Assembly: GCF_000472865.1 (NCBI RefSeq)
Contig: NZ_AXAP01000036.1
Location: forward strand, 26,287 to 90,286
DNA: 64,000 bases
Reading direction: 5' to 3'
Source of the DNA: Bradyrhizobium elkanii WSM2783
GTDB taxonomy: Bacteria; Pseudomonadota; Alphaproteobacteria; Rhizobiales; Xanthobacteraceae
A program made the position numbers and the translations under genes. The notes below the pieces were generated by a model. That model saw nothing but the letters and a program-made list of their open reading frames with translations, was not told the DNA's origin and did no database searches. Positions 48,311 through 56,969 of this stretch are shown in pieces. How positions within the stretch are numbered: position 1 is the stretch's first letter; each line of letters begins with the position of its first letter.

Positions 48311-49903
48311 ATGGACTGGTCAGGCCATTCGATTCCGGACATGCGGCTTGAGGCGCGCTTCGGCGACCGCGTCGTGCCGGTGTTTTGCGAGCGCCCGAAG
48401 AGCATCTGGTCGATGATATCGGACGCCGCCGCGGGGAATCCTGACGGCGAGGCGCTGATCTGCGGCGACAGGCGGATGAGCTGGCGCGAGGTCGTGCAGC
48501 AATCCGCGCAAGTTGCCGCCGGACTTCAGAAGCTCGGCTTGCGTGCCGGCGATCGTGTCGCGGTGCTGCTCGGCAATCGCATCGAATTCGTGCTGACGAT
48601 GTTCGCAGCCGCGCATGCGGGCCTTGTGACCGTGCTGCTCTCGACGCGGCAGCAGAAGCCCGAGATCGCCTATGTCTTGAGTGACTGCGGCGCCAGGCTC
48701 CTGATCCACGAGGCGACGCTTGCCGCGCGGGTGCCGGACGCGGCCGATGTCCCCGCGCTGGGGCATCGGATTTCGGTCAGCGATGACAGCACCTCGCAAT
48801 TCGCGGCACTGCTGGACAATGCGCCATCGGAGGCGCCCGCCATGGTCGGCGAAGAGGATACCGCGATGATCCTCTACACATCAGGCACCACGGGACGGCC
48901 GAAAGGCGCGATGCTCGCGCATTGCAACGTCATCCATTCCTCGATGGTGTTTGTGGCCACCCTGAAACTCACAGCAGTGGATCGCTCGATTGCGGCCGTG
49001 CCGCTGGCGCATGTCACCGGGGCAGTGGCCAATATCACCACCATGGCTTGCTGCGGCGGCGCGCTGATCATCATGCCTGAGTTCAAGGCAGCGGAATATC
49101 TGAAGGTCGCCTCCCGCGAGCGCGTCACCTACACCGTAATGGTGCCGGCGATGTACAATCTCTGCCTGCTGCAGCCGGATTTCGACAGTTACGATCTCTC
49201 GAGCTGGCGCATCGGCGGCTTCGGCGGCGCCCCGATGCCGGTCGCGACGATCGAGCGATTGGACGCGAAATTGCCCGGACTGAAGCTCGCGAACTGCTAC
49301 GGCGCCACCGAGACCACATCGCCCTCGACCCTGATGCCGGGCGAATTGACGGCTGCGCCTATCGACAGCGTCGGCCTGCCGTGCCCCGGCGCCGAGATCA
49401 TCGTGATGGACGGCAATCACCGCGAGCTGCCGCGCGGCGAGATCGGCGAGATCTGGATCCGCAGCGGCTCGGTCATCAAAGGCTACTGGAACAATCTGCA
49501 GGCGACCGCGGAGAGCTTCACCGCCGGCTTCTGGCACTCCGGCGATCTCGGCTCAATCGACGAGCGCGATTTTGTCCGCGTGCTCGATCGCGCCAAGGAC
49601 ATGATCAACCGCGGCGGCCTGAAGATCTATTCCGCCGAAGTCGAGTCGGTGCTGGCAGGCCATCCCGCAGTCGTGGAGAGCGCGATCATCGCCAAGCCCT
49701 GTCCGGTGCTGGGCGAGCGCGTCCATGCGGTGGTGGTGACCCGCGACAAGGTTGGCGCAGAAGTTTTGCGCGCCTGGTGCGCCGAGCGGTTGTCCGACTA
49801 CAAGGTGCCGGAAACAATGGCGATCACGCGCGACCCGTTGCCGCGCAACGCCAACGGCAAGGTGATCAAGCGACAGTTACGCGAAATGCTGGCGGGGCTA
49901 TAG
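48311..49903 (+). CDS. class I adenylate-forming acyl-CoA synthetase
   Basis: A 530-residue AMP-dependent acid:CoA ligase. The P-loop-like motif is ILYTSGTTGRPKGAM near residues 190-204; A5-type motif YGATETTSPS near 340; A7 FWHSGDLGSID and hinge/catalytic regions DRAKDMINRGGLKIYSAEVE; the terminal catalytic Lys lies in PRNANGKVIKRQL. Overall layout resembles long- or medium-chain fatty-acid or aryl acid CoA ligases; substrate unknown. It stands alone. Its stop TAG lies within the following inverted repeat, which begins AGGGTGGGCAAAG. Confidence 0.92.
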   Translation: MDWSGHSIPDMRLEARFGDRVVPVFCERPKSIWSMISDAAAGNPDGEALICGDRRMSWREVVQQSAQVAAGLQKLGLRAGDRVAVLLGNRIEFVLTMFAAAHAGLVTVLLSTRQQKPEIAYVLSDCGARLLIHEATLAARVPDAADVPALGHRISVSDDSTSQFAALLDNAPSEAPAMVGEEDTAMILYTSGTTGRPKGAMLAHCNVIHSSMVFVATLKLTAVDRSIAAVPLAHVTGAVANITTMACCGGALIIMPEFKAAEYLKVASRERVTYTVMVPAMYNLCLLQPDFDSYDLSSWRIGGFGGAPMPVATIERLDAKLPGLKLANCYGATETTSPSTLMPGELTAAPIDSVGLPCPGAEIIVMDGNHRELPRGEIGEIWIRSGSVIKGYWNNLQATAESFTAGFWHSGDLGSIDERDFVRVLDRAKDMINRGGLKIYSAEVESVLAGHPAVVESAIIAKPCPVLGERVHAVVVTRDKVGAEVLRAWCAERLSDYKVPETMAITRDPLPRNANGKVIKRQLREMLAGL

Positions 49904-50015
49904 GGTGGGCAAAGTCAACGGGTCGCGCGAACGCGCGCCCCATGACAGGCTCCGCGTGCCCACCTCTTCTTGCATCGCTCTTGATGGTGGGCACGCTGCG
50001 CTTTGCCCACCCTAT
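49900..50015. repeat. dispersed inverted repeat, GGGTGGGCAAAG family
   Basis: Terminal arms ATAGGGTGGGCAAAG (49900-49914) and CTTTGCCCACCCTAT (50001-50015) are a perfect 15-bp inverted repeat. An inner pair, GCGTGCCCACC and GGTGGGCACGC, also matches perfectly. The left arm contains the stop codon of the acyl-CoA synthetase gene. Confidence 0.85.
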
Positions 50016-50031
50016 GCGACTGTAACAACGC

Positions 50032-50160
50032 CCACCGGTGTCGTCCCCGCGAAGGCGGGGACCCATAACCACAGGGAGGTGTTGTGGCGCGAGCGAGCAG
50101 TTGCAGCGGCGCACATCACAAGCGGCAGCGACGGCTATAGCTCAAGCCCGGGACGACGGC
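50032..50160. repeat. dispersed inverted repeat, GTCGTCCCCGCG family
   Basis: Contains GTCGTCCCCGCGAAGGCGGG followed by ACCCATAACCACAGGGA near its left end, and AAGCCCGGGACGACGGC at the right end. It is the same family as the blocks at 45623 and 59025, here directly following the GGGTGGGC element, so two repeat families are stacked. Confidence 0.65.
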
Positions 50161-50161
50161 G

Positions 50162-50560
50162 TCATTGCGAACCTCGAAGCTGGGCTTCGATGGCCGGCTT
50201 GTCTATGACCGACCAAACCTCGACGATCTTACCTTCTCGAAATTCGTAAATAACGTTCTCGGCGAACGAAACTCGTTTCCCGTCGATCTTGAGCCCGAGA
50301 AATTCTCCTTTCGGCGTGCAGTCGAAGAGCAGGCGGCTCGACACGTAAGGCGGCTCCGCGATCAAGAGCTGGATATTGAACGAGAGGTCCGGGATCTGCT
50401 GAAAGTCATTTTCGAGCATCTGGCGATAGCCTGACAATCCAATCTGCCGGCCATTGTGGCGTACGTCATCGTGGACGAACCGTCCCAAATTCGTCCAGTC
50501 CTGCGCGTTCAAGCAGGTGATGTAGTCTCGATAGACTTCGGAGAGATATTGCGGCGTCAC
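50162..50560 (-). CDS. SnoaL-like / ester cyclase family protein
   Basis: A 132-residue cone-shaped NTF2-like protein: YLSEVYRDYITCLNAQDWTN, LGRFVHDDVRHNGRQIGLSG, YRQMLENDFQQIPDLSFNIQ, then ENVIYEFREGKIVEVWSVID. This is the SnoaL-like polyketide cyclase/ester cyclase pattern, with Asp and His residues lining a cavity, but most members have no proven reaction. GTG at 50560 is set by GGGAGG 7 bases upstream; the frame remains open further. Divergent from the GWAQCVDYP-domain gene. Confidence 0.85.
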   Translation of the reverse strand: MTPQYLSEVYRDYITCLNAQDWTNLGRFVHDDVRHNGRQIGLSGYRQMLENDFQQIPDLSFNIQLLIAEPPYVSSRLLFDCTPKGEFLGLKIDGKRVSFAENVIYEFREGKIVEVWSVIDKPAIEAQLRGSQ

Positions 50561-50722
50561 GACAAACCTCCCTTGTCGCAGTTGTCTGAGATCAATTGGT
50601 TCCATCGCCACCACGGTCACATCGCTGCCCTGCGAATGCGCTGTGGCTGTCAGGACAACCTTTACCCAGCCTGGCAGCCAAGGCATATTTCCCCAACGAT
50701 TTTTAAGGGATTTCGCAAGGCG

Positions 50723-51265
50723 ATGAACCAGGGAATCCAGCAGGTCGTTGGCGCCTATGTCAGACTGAAGAATGTGACGGCGCTGTTGGAGATGAAGGCT
50801 CACCGAAAGGAACTGCTCTCTCGGGCGCTTGACACGGATCAGTTCAGCCTCGCGCTATCACGTGATCTGTGCCGGCAGGATCTCGCCGCGATCGAAGACG
50901 GCGTCCAGGATATCTTGAAGGGTGGCACGCTCCGAGGTTACGTCGATCATATAAAGCCTCACACCATTGCTGGCTGGGCTCAGTGCGTCGACTATCCCGA
51001 AATCCCGCTTCGCGTGGAACTCTATTTTGACGGCAGGCTGGTCGGTAGCGTTCTGGCCGACCGCTATCGACAGGATCTCGAAAACGCCAATCTTGGAAGC
51101 GGCAACCACAGTTTCCAATTCAAACCCGATCAACACGCTTTCCTTGCGGCAGAACTGATCGAGGTTGCGGCGCCGGATGGCAAGCTCCTTCACGGGGGAA
51201 CGTTGAAGCGGACAACTGCGGCGAGTGCAGACCAGCCGCTGCTCGCGCTCAATCCTTCACCGTAA
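50723..51265 (+). CDS. hypothetical protein with glycan-cluster-type beta domain
   Basis: A 180-residue protein. Residues 1-65 are helical (VRLKNVTALLEMKAHRKELL). Residues about 72-145 form a beta domain with GYVDHIKPHTIAGWAQCVDY, PEIPLRVELYFDGRLVGSV, LADRYRQDLENANLGSGNHS and FQF. I recall this G-x-V-D, GWA-x-D, RxDL, G-x-G-x-H-x-F pattern from rhizobial proteins tied to glycosyltransferase clusters, where it is an accessory sandwich. It stands here without such neighbours. The start is placed at ATG 50723; function unknown. Confidence 0.65.
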   Translation: MNQGIQQVVGAYVRLKNVTALLEMKAHRKELLSRALDTDQFSLALSRDLCRQDLAAIEDGVQDILKGGTLRGYVDHIKPHTIAGWAQCVDYPEIPLRVELYFDGRLVGSVLADRYRQDLENANLGSGNHSFQFKPDQHAFLAAELIEVAAPDGKLLHGGTLKRTTAASADQPLLALNPSP

Positions 51266-51282
51266 CCGATCTGCCCGGCTTT

Positions 51283-51357
51283 AGAGCATGATCCGGAAAA
51301 GTGGGTGCCGGTTTTCCCTCGCGACAAACGCGAAGCGTTTGCGCGGAGATCATGCTC
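51283..51357. repeat. dispersed repeat, AGAGCATGATC family, copy 2
   Basis: Matches 28248-28322 over its 75 bp with only a few differences (AGTGGGTGCCGG against AGTGGAATCCGG, and ACGCGAAGCG against ACGCGCAGCG). The GAGCATGATC ends are again perfect inverted repeats. Confidence 0.88.
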
Positions 51358-51369
51358 AAACAAAAAGAT

Positions 51370-51408
51370 AGAGCGGGATGATGATTCGAAGAAAAATCAT
51401 CACGCTCT
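51370..51408. repeat. short inverted element, AGAGCGGGATGATGATTC type
   Basis: AGAGCG-GG-ATGAT at the left and ATCAT-CA-CGCTCT at the right are inverted around GATTCGAAGAAAA. It lies 12 bp beyond the longer repeat; the two are probably a compound unit. Confidence 0.65.
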
Positions 51409-51572
51409 AGGCTCTCCGGGAGCAGGGCAGCCTTCCACCGTTAACGCTTTGATCCGCCTCGCTTTGCCTTGCCACCGCCATATCATTAAGGTAACGCCGC
51501 CGCGATGTGGGGATCGGGCGCGCCTGCCGCCTGAGCGTCTTGCTTCGCCCTCCGGGGATGGGATAGCCTTAA

Positions 51573-52226
51573 GTGTCTGAATTATTTAGTGAAGTCGACG
51601 AGGAACTACGTCGCGAGCAGCTCAAGAAGCTGTGGGACAAGTATTCGCTTCTGATCATTGCGGTCGCGATTCTGATCGTCGCCGGCGTCGGCGGCTGGCG
51701 CGGCTACGAATACCTCCAGGGCCAGAAGGCGGCCGAGGCGGGGGCTGCCTTCGACCGGGCTGTCGAGCTGTCCGAACAGAACAAGCGCGCCGAGGCGGAG
51801 GCCGCTTTCGCCGACCTGGCTGCGAAGGCGCCGGCCGGTTACCGGGTGCTGGCGCGACTGCGGCTGGCTGCCGAAATCGCAGCCCGCGACCCGCAGGCGG
51901 CCGCGAAGATGTATGACGAGATCGCGGCCGACCGCAGCGTCGGTGTGGCGGATCAGGACCTGGCTCGGATCCGGGCCGCGCAATTGCTGCTGGAAACCGC
52001 GACCTACCAGAACATGCTGCAGCGGCTCGAGCCCGCCACCGCGGCGAACTCGACCTTCCGTCACACCGCGCGCGAGTTGCTGGCGTTGTCGGCCTATCGT
52101 GCCAATGACGCGGCCGCGGCGCGGCAGTGGCTCGACCTGATCGCCAATGATGCCGAGACGCCGCCGAGCCTGCGCTCGCGCGCCGAGGCGTTGCAGGCGC
52201 TCTTGCCGCCTGTCGCCAAGAGCTGA
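51573..52226 (+). CDS. YfgM-like tetratricopeptide membrane protein
   Basis: A 217-residue inner-membrane protein: a charged N-terminus SELFSEVDEELRREQLKKLW, one membrane helix (LLIIAVAILIVAGVGGWRGY, about residues 26-45), then a periplasmic TPR-like helical domain. This layout matches YfgM, an ancillary factor of the Sec translocon and chaperone network. Start is GTG at 51573. It heads a run with the lipoprotein gene and der, matching the usual yfgM-bam-der neighbourhood, although the gene between is not BamB here. Confidence 0.88.
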   Translation: MSELFSEVDEELRREQLKKLWDKYSLLIIAVAILIVAGVGGWRGYEYLQGQKAAEAGAAFDRAVELSEQNKRAEAEAAFADLAAKAPAGYRVLARLRLAAEIAARDPQAAAKMYDEIAADRSVGVADQDLARIRAAQLLLETATYQNMLQRLEPATAANSTFRHTARELLALSAYRANDAAAARQWLDLIANDAETPPSLRSRAEALQALLPPVAKS

Positions 52227-52260
52227 TTGAGAGGCTAACGAGTTGAGTGAGGGATTGCCC

Positions 52261-52839
52261 ATGCGCCGCTCGCAACGTCTGATCGCAGCCGCTGTCGCCA
52301 TTGCGCTTTGCAGCGTGCTGGCCGGCTGCGGGGGCGGCGGCCTCTCCAATTTCGACCCGTCGGACCTGCTCGATTTCCTCGACACCAAGAAGAAGCTGCC
52401 GGGTGAGCGCAAGCCGGTGTTTCCGGATGGCGTGCCGGGCCTTGAGCAGGGCGTGCCGAAGGAGCTCTACAAGGGCTCGCAGCAACAGCAGATCGATGAG
52501 CAGAACGCGCAGGCTGCCGCCGCTGCTCCGCCGCCACAGCCCGCGCCGGAGCAGGCGAAGTCGAAGCGGTCGGCCAAGGGCAGGGCGGCTGCCGCGAGCA
52601 CGGCGCCCGCAGCCGAGCCGGCCGCCGCCGATCCTAATGCCGCACCGTCCGAGGAGGGCGCGGCCGCCGCGCTGCCGCCGGAGCCGAAGGCAAAGAGGAT
52701 GGCGCGCAAGCGCACCACCGCGCCGCCGCCCGATCAGACGACGGCCCAACCGGCCGCTCAGCCGGAACCCGCACAGCCCACGCAGCAATCCTCCGCACCA
52801 TTCCCGGCTCCAATGCCGAGCGGCAGTTTTACGCGCTAG
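52261..52839 (+). CDS. Ala/Pro-rich lipoprotein of the der locus
   Basis: A 192-residue lipoprotein. The signal peptide ends with VLAGC (Cys 23), followed by Gly-rich residues, then a conserved-looking core FDPSDLLDFLDTKKKLPGER and KPVFPDGVPGLEQGVPKELY, and finally a long Ala/Pro/Gln-rich, probably disordered tail (residues 75-192). Similar proteins precede der in Bradyrhizobium relatives as I recall. The ATG at 52261 is chosen as it begins the signal peptide; an in-frame TTG at 52243 is possible. Function unknown. Confidence 0.82.
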   Translation: MRRSQRLIAAAVAIALCSVLAGCGGGGLSNFDPSDLLDFLDTKKKLPGERKPVFPDGVPGLEQGVPKELYKGSQQQQIDEQNAQAAAAAPPPQPAPEQAKSKRSAKGRAAAASTAPAAEPAAADPNAAPSEEGAAAALPPEPKAKRMARKRTTAPPPDQTTAQPAAQPEPAQPTQQSSAPFPAPMPSGSFTR

Positions 52840-52896
52840 TTCCTGCTAGACTCTATTGACCGACACGCGATTCCGCGAACAGCGCTTTGATGATCC

Positions 52897-54276
52897 ATGT
52901 CCTTTACGATCGCCATCATCGGCCGGCCCAATGTCGGAAAGTCGACGCTGTTCAACCGTCTGGTCGGGCAGAAGCTCGCGCTGGTCGATGACGAGCCCGG
53001 CGTAACGCGCGACCGCCGCGAGGGGCAGGCGCGGCTCGGCGATCTCGAATTCACCATCATCGATACCGCCGGTCTCGACGAGGGCGCCAAGGGCTCGCTG
53101 ACTGCGCGCATGCAGGAGCAGACCGAAACCGCGATCGGCCTTGCTGACGCGCTGATGTTCGTGATCGACGCGCGGGTGGGGCTGACGCCGACCGACCGCG
53201 CCTTCGCCGATTTCGCCCGCCGCGCCAACAAGCCCGTGGTGCTTGTCGCCAACAAGGCCGAGGGCAAGCATGGCGAACTCGGCGCGATGGAATCCTACGC
53301 GCTGGGTTTGGGCGATCCGGTGCAGATTTCCGCCGAGCACGGCGAGGGCATGGGCGAACTTTATGACGCGCTGAGCGTGCTGATGCCGGCGCCCGCTGAA
53401 GACGACGACATCGAGGATAATGCGCCTGAAACCGAGGAGGACGTCGGCAAGCGTCCGATCCGCGTCGCCATCGTCGGCCGCCCCAACGCCGGCAAGTCGA
53501 CCCTGATCAATCATCTCCTCGGCGAGGAGCGGCTCTTGACCAGTCCGGAAGCCGGCACCACGCGGGATTCCATCGCGGTCGAGATCAAATGGCAGGGCCG
53601 CGACTTCCGCCTGTTCGATACCGCGGGCCTGCGGCGGCGGTCGCGGATCGAAGAGAAGCTTGAGAAGCTCTCAGTCGCCGACGCCTTGCGCGCAGTGCGC
53701 TTTGCCGAAGTCGTCGTGCTGATGATGGACGCGCAGAACAAGTTCGAGGAGCAGGACCTGCGCATCGCAGATCTGGTCGAGCGCGAGGGCCGCGCGATCG
53801 TGCTCGCGGTCAACAAATGGGACCTGGTCGAGCGTAAGCCGAACCTGATCTCGGGCCTCCGCGCCGATGCCGATCATTGGCTGCCGCAGGTGAAGGGCGT
53901 GCCTGTTGTCGCAGTCTCCGGGCTGATGGGCGAGGGCGTCGATCGCCTGATGAAGGCGATCGAGGAGGCCTATGCCACCTGGAACAAGCGCGTTCCCACC
54001 GCCGCGCTCAATCGCTGGTTCGAGCAGGCGATCGCGGCCAACCCGCCGCCCGCCGTCTCCGGCCGCAGGTTGAAGCTGAACTACATCACCCAGAACAAGG
54101 CGCGGCCGCCGAGCTTCGTGCTGTTCTGCTCGCGCGCCGACGCCGTGCCGCAATCCTATCTCCGCTATCTCACCAACTCGCTGCGCGAGACCTTCGACCT
54201 GCCGGGCACGCCGGTGCGCATCACGCTGCGCGAAAAGGCCAATCCCTTCGCCCACAAGCGCAAGCGGTTGTCGTGA
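52897..54276 (+). CDS. der: ribosome biogenesis GTPase Der
   Basis: A 459-residue tandem GTPase needed for 50S subunit assembly. G domain 1 has IIGRPNVGKSTLFN and DTAGLDEG with NKAEG; G domain 2 has IVGRPNAGKSTLINHLL, DTAGLRRRSRIEEKLE and NKWDLVE; the C-terminal KH-like domain contains PPAVSGRRLKLNYITQNKAR and PPSFVLFCSRADAVPQSYLR. Length is standard. Its TGA overlaps the GTG of the following MFS gene. Confidence 0.97.
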   Translation: MSFTIAIIGRPNVGKSTLFNRLVGQKLALVDDEPGVTRDRREGQARLGDLEFTIIDTAGLDEGAKGSLTARMQEQTETAIGLADALMFVIDARVGLTPTDRAFADFARRANKPVVLVANKAEGKHGELGAMESYALGLGDPVQISAEHGEGMGELYDALSVLMPAPAEDDDIEDNAPETEEDVGKRPIRVAIVGRPNAGKSTLINHLLGEERLLTSPEAGTTRDSIAVEIKWQGRDFRLFDTAGLRRRSRIEEKLEKLSVADALRAVRFAEVVVLMMDAQNKFEEQDLRIADLVEREGRAIVLAVNKWDLVERKPNLISGLRADADHWLPQVKGVPVVAVSGLMGEGVDRLMKAIEEAYATWNKRVPTAALNRWFEQAIAANPPPAVSGRRLKLNYITQNKARPPSFVLFCSRADAVPQSYLRYLTNSLRETFDLPGTPVRITLREKANPFAHKRKRLS

Positions 54277-55532
54277 ACGAAGAGGCGGCCGTCATCGTCG
54301 ACACACCGCCGAGGCGGAGCGGCGCCGCGATCTTCATCTTCGGCACCGTCCTGCTCGACATGCTGGCGCTCGGCGTTGTCATTCCGATCCTGCCGAAACT
54401 GATCGAGGGCTTCGTCGACAATGATACGGCGAGCGCCGCGCGCATCTTCGGCCTGTTCGGCACCGCCTGGGCGTTGATGCAATTACTCTTCTCGCCGATC
54501 CTCGGCGGGTTGTCCGACAGGTTCGGGCGGCGTCCGGTGGTGCTATTGTCGAACTTCGGTCTCGCCGCCGACTATGTGCTGATGGCGCTGGCGCCATCGC
54601 TGGTCTGGCTGTTCATCGGCCGCCTGATTTCGGGCATCACCTCGGCAAGCATCTCGACCGCCTTTGCCTACATCACCGACGTCACCGCGCCGGAGCAGCG
54701 CGCCACCATGTTCGGCAAGATCGGCGTCGCCTTCGGTGCCGGTTTCATCCTGGGACCGGCGCTTGGCGGTCTGCTCGGCGGCTTCGATCCGCGATTGCCG
54801 TTCTGGGTTGCGGCGGGCTTGAGCTTTGCCAACGGACTCTATGGCCTCTTGATCCTGCCGGAGTCGCTGCCGCGAGAGCGTCGTTCGCCGTTTCGCTGGA
54901 AGAGCGCCAATCCGGTCGGCGCGTTGCATCTATTGGGCTCGGACCGCGTGCTCGCAGGACTCTCGCTGGCGAATTTCTTCGCGCAGCTCGCCCATGTCGT
55001 GCTGCCCTCGACCTACGTGCTCTATGCGACCTATCGCTACGGCTGGGACACCGCCACCGTCGGCGCGACGCTTGCGCTGGTCGGCCTCTGCCAGATGATC
55101 GTGCAGGGCGCGGCGATCGGCCCGATCGTCAAGCGCTTCGGCGAGCGGCGGGCACTGTTGTTCGGCCTCGCCTGTGGCGCGATCGGCTTTCTGATTTTCG
55201 CGAGCGCGCCGACCGGAGCGCTGTCCTGGTTCGGCATTCCCGTGATGGCGCTGTGGGGCGTTGCGGGCGCGGCAATCCAGGCGCTGATGACGCAGCTTGT
55301 TGCGCCCGACCAGCAGGGCCAGCTCCAGGGCGCCACCACCAGTGTGCAGAGCGTGTCCCAGCTCGTGGGACCGTTCCTGTTCACGCTGACATTCGCGCAT
55401 TTCATCGGCACAAGCGCGCCGTTCAAATTGCCGGGCGCGCCGTTCTTCCTCGCAGCAGCATTGTTGCTGCTGGCGCTATTGGTTGCGTCGCTGACGCTCG
55501 CGAGGAAAGCGCAAGAAAGTAGGGTGGGTTAG
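54273..55532 (+). CDS. TetA-like MFS transporter
   Basis: A 419-residue major facilitator of the multidrug/tetracycline efflux (DHA1) type: twelve helices, loop motif GGLSDRFGRRPVVLLSN near residues 78-94 (motif A), and motif C region GKIGVAFGAGFILGPALGG. It resembles TCR/Tet proteins (LLDMLALGVVIPILPKLI start). Substrate unknown. It starts with GTG in a GTGA overlap with der, so it is expressed with der. The final residues and the stop TAG lie within the first bases of the GGGTGGGTTAGC inverted repeat. Confidence 0.9.
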   Translation: MNEEAAVIVDTPPRRSGAAIFIFGTVLLDMLALGVVIPILPKLIEGFVDNDTASAARIFGLFGTAWALMQLLFSPILGGLSDRFGRRPVVLLSNFGLAADYVLMALAPSLVWLFIGRLISGITSASISTAFAYITDVTAPEQRATMFGKIGVAFGAGFILGPALGGLLGGFDPRLPFWVAAGLSFANGLYGLLILPESLPRERRSPFRWKSANPVGALHLLGSDRVLAGLSLANFFAQLAHVVLPSTYVLYATYRYGWDTATVGATLALVGLCQMIVQGAAIGPIVKRFGERRALLFGLACGAIGFLIFASAPTGALSWFGIPVMALWGVAGAAIQALMTQLVAPDQQGQLQGATTSVQSVSQLVGPFLFTLTFAHFIGTSAPFKLPGAPFFLAAALLLLALLVASLTLARKAQESRVG

Positions 55533-55600
55533 CGAAGCGTAACCCACCATTTCGCTTGCGAGAAAAGAGGGGGTTACGCCTTGCGGCTAACCCACCCTAT
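55519..55600. repeat. dispersed inverted repeat, GGGTGGGTTAGC family
   Basis: AGGGTGGGTTAGC (55521-55533) and GCTAACCCACCCT (55586-55598) are perfect inverted arms; inner TAACCC and GGGTTA arms also pair. It supplies the final codons and stop of the MFS gene on one side and ends 8 bp before the substrate-binding protein stop on the other. Confidence 0.85.
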
Positions 55601-55607
55601 GAAATTC

Positions 55608-56846
55608 TCACTTCTTCACCAGCGGGCATTCGCTGGCTTCGAGCGGCTTGGCTGCATCTTCCGGCGCGATGGTGGCGATCAGCTTGTAATAGTCCCAGGG
55701 ATATTTGGACTCTTCCGGCTTCTTCACCTCGAACAGATAGGCCGGGATGATGCGGCGGCCGTCGATGCGGAGCGGGCCCTTGCCGAACAGGGGATCGTCG
55801 GTCGGCAGTTCCTTCATCTTGACGACGGTCTTGGCGCCGTCATGCGGGTTGCCGCCCATCGCTTCCAGCGCCTTCAGATAATGCAGGGTGGCCGCGTAAT
55901 TGCCGGCGACCGTCATCGACGGCATCATGCCCTTCGGCGACACCTTGGCGAAACGCTTCGACCATTCGCGGGTCTTGTCGTTCAAATCCCAGTAGAAGGA
56001 TTCCGTAAACGTCAGGCCCTGCGCGGTCTTCAGGCCGAGCGAATGCACGTCGGTGATGAACAGCAGGAGTGCCGCAAGCTTCTGGCCGCCGGAGACGATG
56101 CCGAATTCCGACGCCTGCTTGATCGAGTTCGTGGTGTCACCGCCGGCATTCGCGAGCCCGACCACCTTCGCCTTCGAGGACTGCGCCTGCAGCAGGAAGG
56201 AGGAGAAGTCGGACGTATTCAGCGGGTGCTTCACGCTGCCCAGCACCTTGCCGCCATTGGCGAGGACGACCGCGGTCGTATCGCGCTCCAGCGCATGGCC
56301 GAAGGCGTAGTCGGCGGTCAGGAAGAACCAGCTATCGCCGCCGGCCTTGGTCAGCGCCTTGCCGGTGCCGTTGGCGAGCATGTAGGTGTCGTAGGTATAG
56401 GAGATTGTGTTCGGCGTGCAGGCCTTGCCGGTGAGATCGGCGGTGGCCGCACCCGAGTTGAGCAGCACCGCGTTCTTCTCCTTGACGAGGTTGCTGACCG
56501 CGAGCGCGACGCCCGAGTTCGGCGTGTCGACGATGACGTCGACCTTCTCGTTGTCGATCCATTGCCGGGCGATGTTGACGCCGACATCAGGCTTGTTCTG
56601 GTGATCGCCGCTCAGCACCTCGATCTTCCAGCCCTTGTTACGCAGGCCGGAATCCTCGACCGCCATGTTGACCGCGGCGACCGAATTGGCGCCGCCGATG
56701 TCGGCGTAAAGGCTCGACATGTCGTTCAACACGCCGATCTTGACGGTTTTGTCTTGAGTTTTGTCTTGGGCGAAAGCCGGGGTCGCAAGACCCAATCCGG
56801 CGCAAGCGAATAGCGCGGCGTAGCGCCGCGCGCGCGTCGTTTTCAT
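55608..56846 (-). CDS. orphan ABC substrate-binding protein, paralogue of the 38.5-kb one
   Basis: A 412-residue periplasmic binding protein: signal peptide with cleavage after AFA (about residue 25), then a short QDKTQDKT duplication, then the type I fold. Blocks match the 38517-39737 protein almost without gaps: GDHQNKPD-x-G, ARQW-x-D, PNSGVALAV, TADYAFG-x-ALERDTTAV, VKHPLNTSDFSSFLLQAQSS, PWD-x-YKL. Pocket residues differ in the GG-x-x-S and Y-x-D-I segments, so the bound ligand may differ. No permease or ATPase gene is nearby, so it may feed the importer at 37-41.6 kb. AGGAGGG lies 6 bases before the ATG. Confidence 0.92.
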   Translation of the reverse strand: MKTTRARRYAALFACAGLGLATPAFAQDKTQDKTVKIGVLNDMSSLYADIGGANSVAAVNMAVEDSGLRNKGWKIEVLSGDHQNKPDVGVNIARQWIDNEKVDVIVDTPNSGVALAVSNLVKEKNAVLLNSGAATADLTGKACTPNTISYTYDTYMLANGTGKALTKAGGDSWFFLTADYAFGHALERDTTAVVLANGGKVLGSVKHPLNTSDFSSFLLQAQSSKAKVVGLANAGGDTTNSIKQASEFGIVSGGQKLAALLLFITDVHSLGLKTAQGLTFTESFYWDLNDKTREWSKRFAKVSPKGMMPSMTVAGNYAATLHYLKALEAMGGNPHDGAKTVVKMKELPTDDPLFGKGPLRIDGRRIIPAYLFEVKKPEESKYPWDYYKLIATIAPEDAAKPLEASECPLVKK

Positions 56847-56969
56847 GTGTTCCCTCCTGTTAATGCCGGCGCGGCCCTCTTTTTTGGGGCCTTTCACCAG
56901 CGGCGCGGTCGGGGGTGACCCGATCCTCGGGTTCCCGCTTATCCTGTCTCGCGCCTTCCGGCAATGCGC

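Larger units (their letters stand above)
51266..51572. other. repeat-rich intergenic stretch
   Basis: 307 bp between the beta-domain gene and the YfgM-like gene. It holds the AGAGCATGATC repeat copy 2 and a second short inverted element; the rest (51409-51572) is leader with no further feature that I can support. Confidence 0.5.

Noticed and set aside
55581..56813. A 410-codon plus-strand frame opposite the orphan binding protein
   Set aside because: Antisense shadow; the opposite strand has a signal peptide, ribosome site and a clear paralogue.
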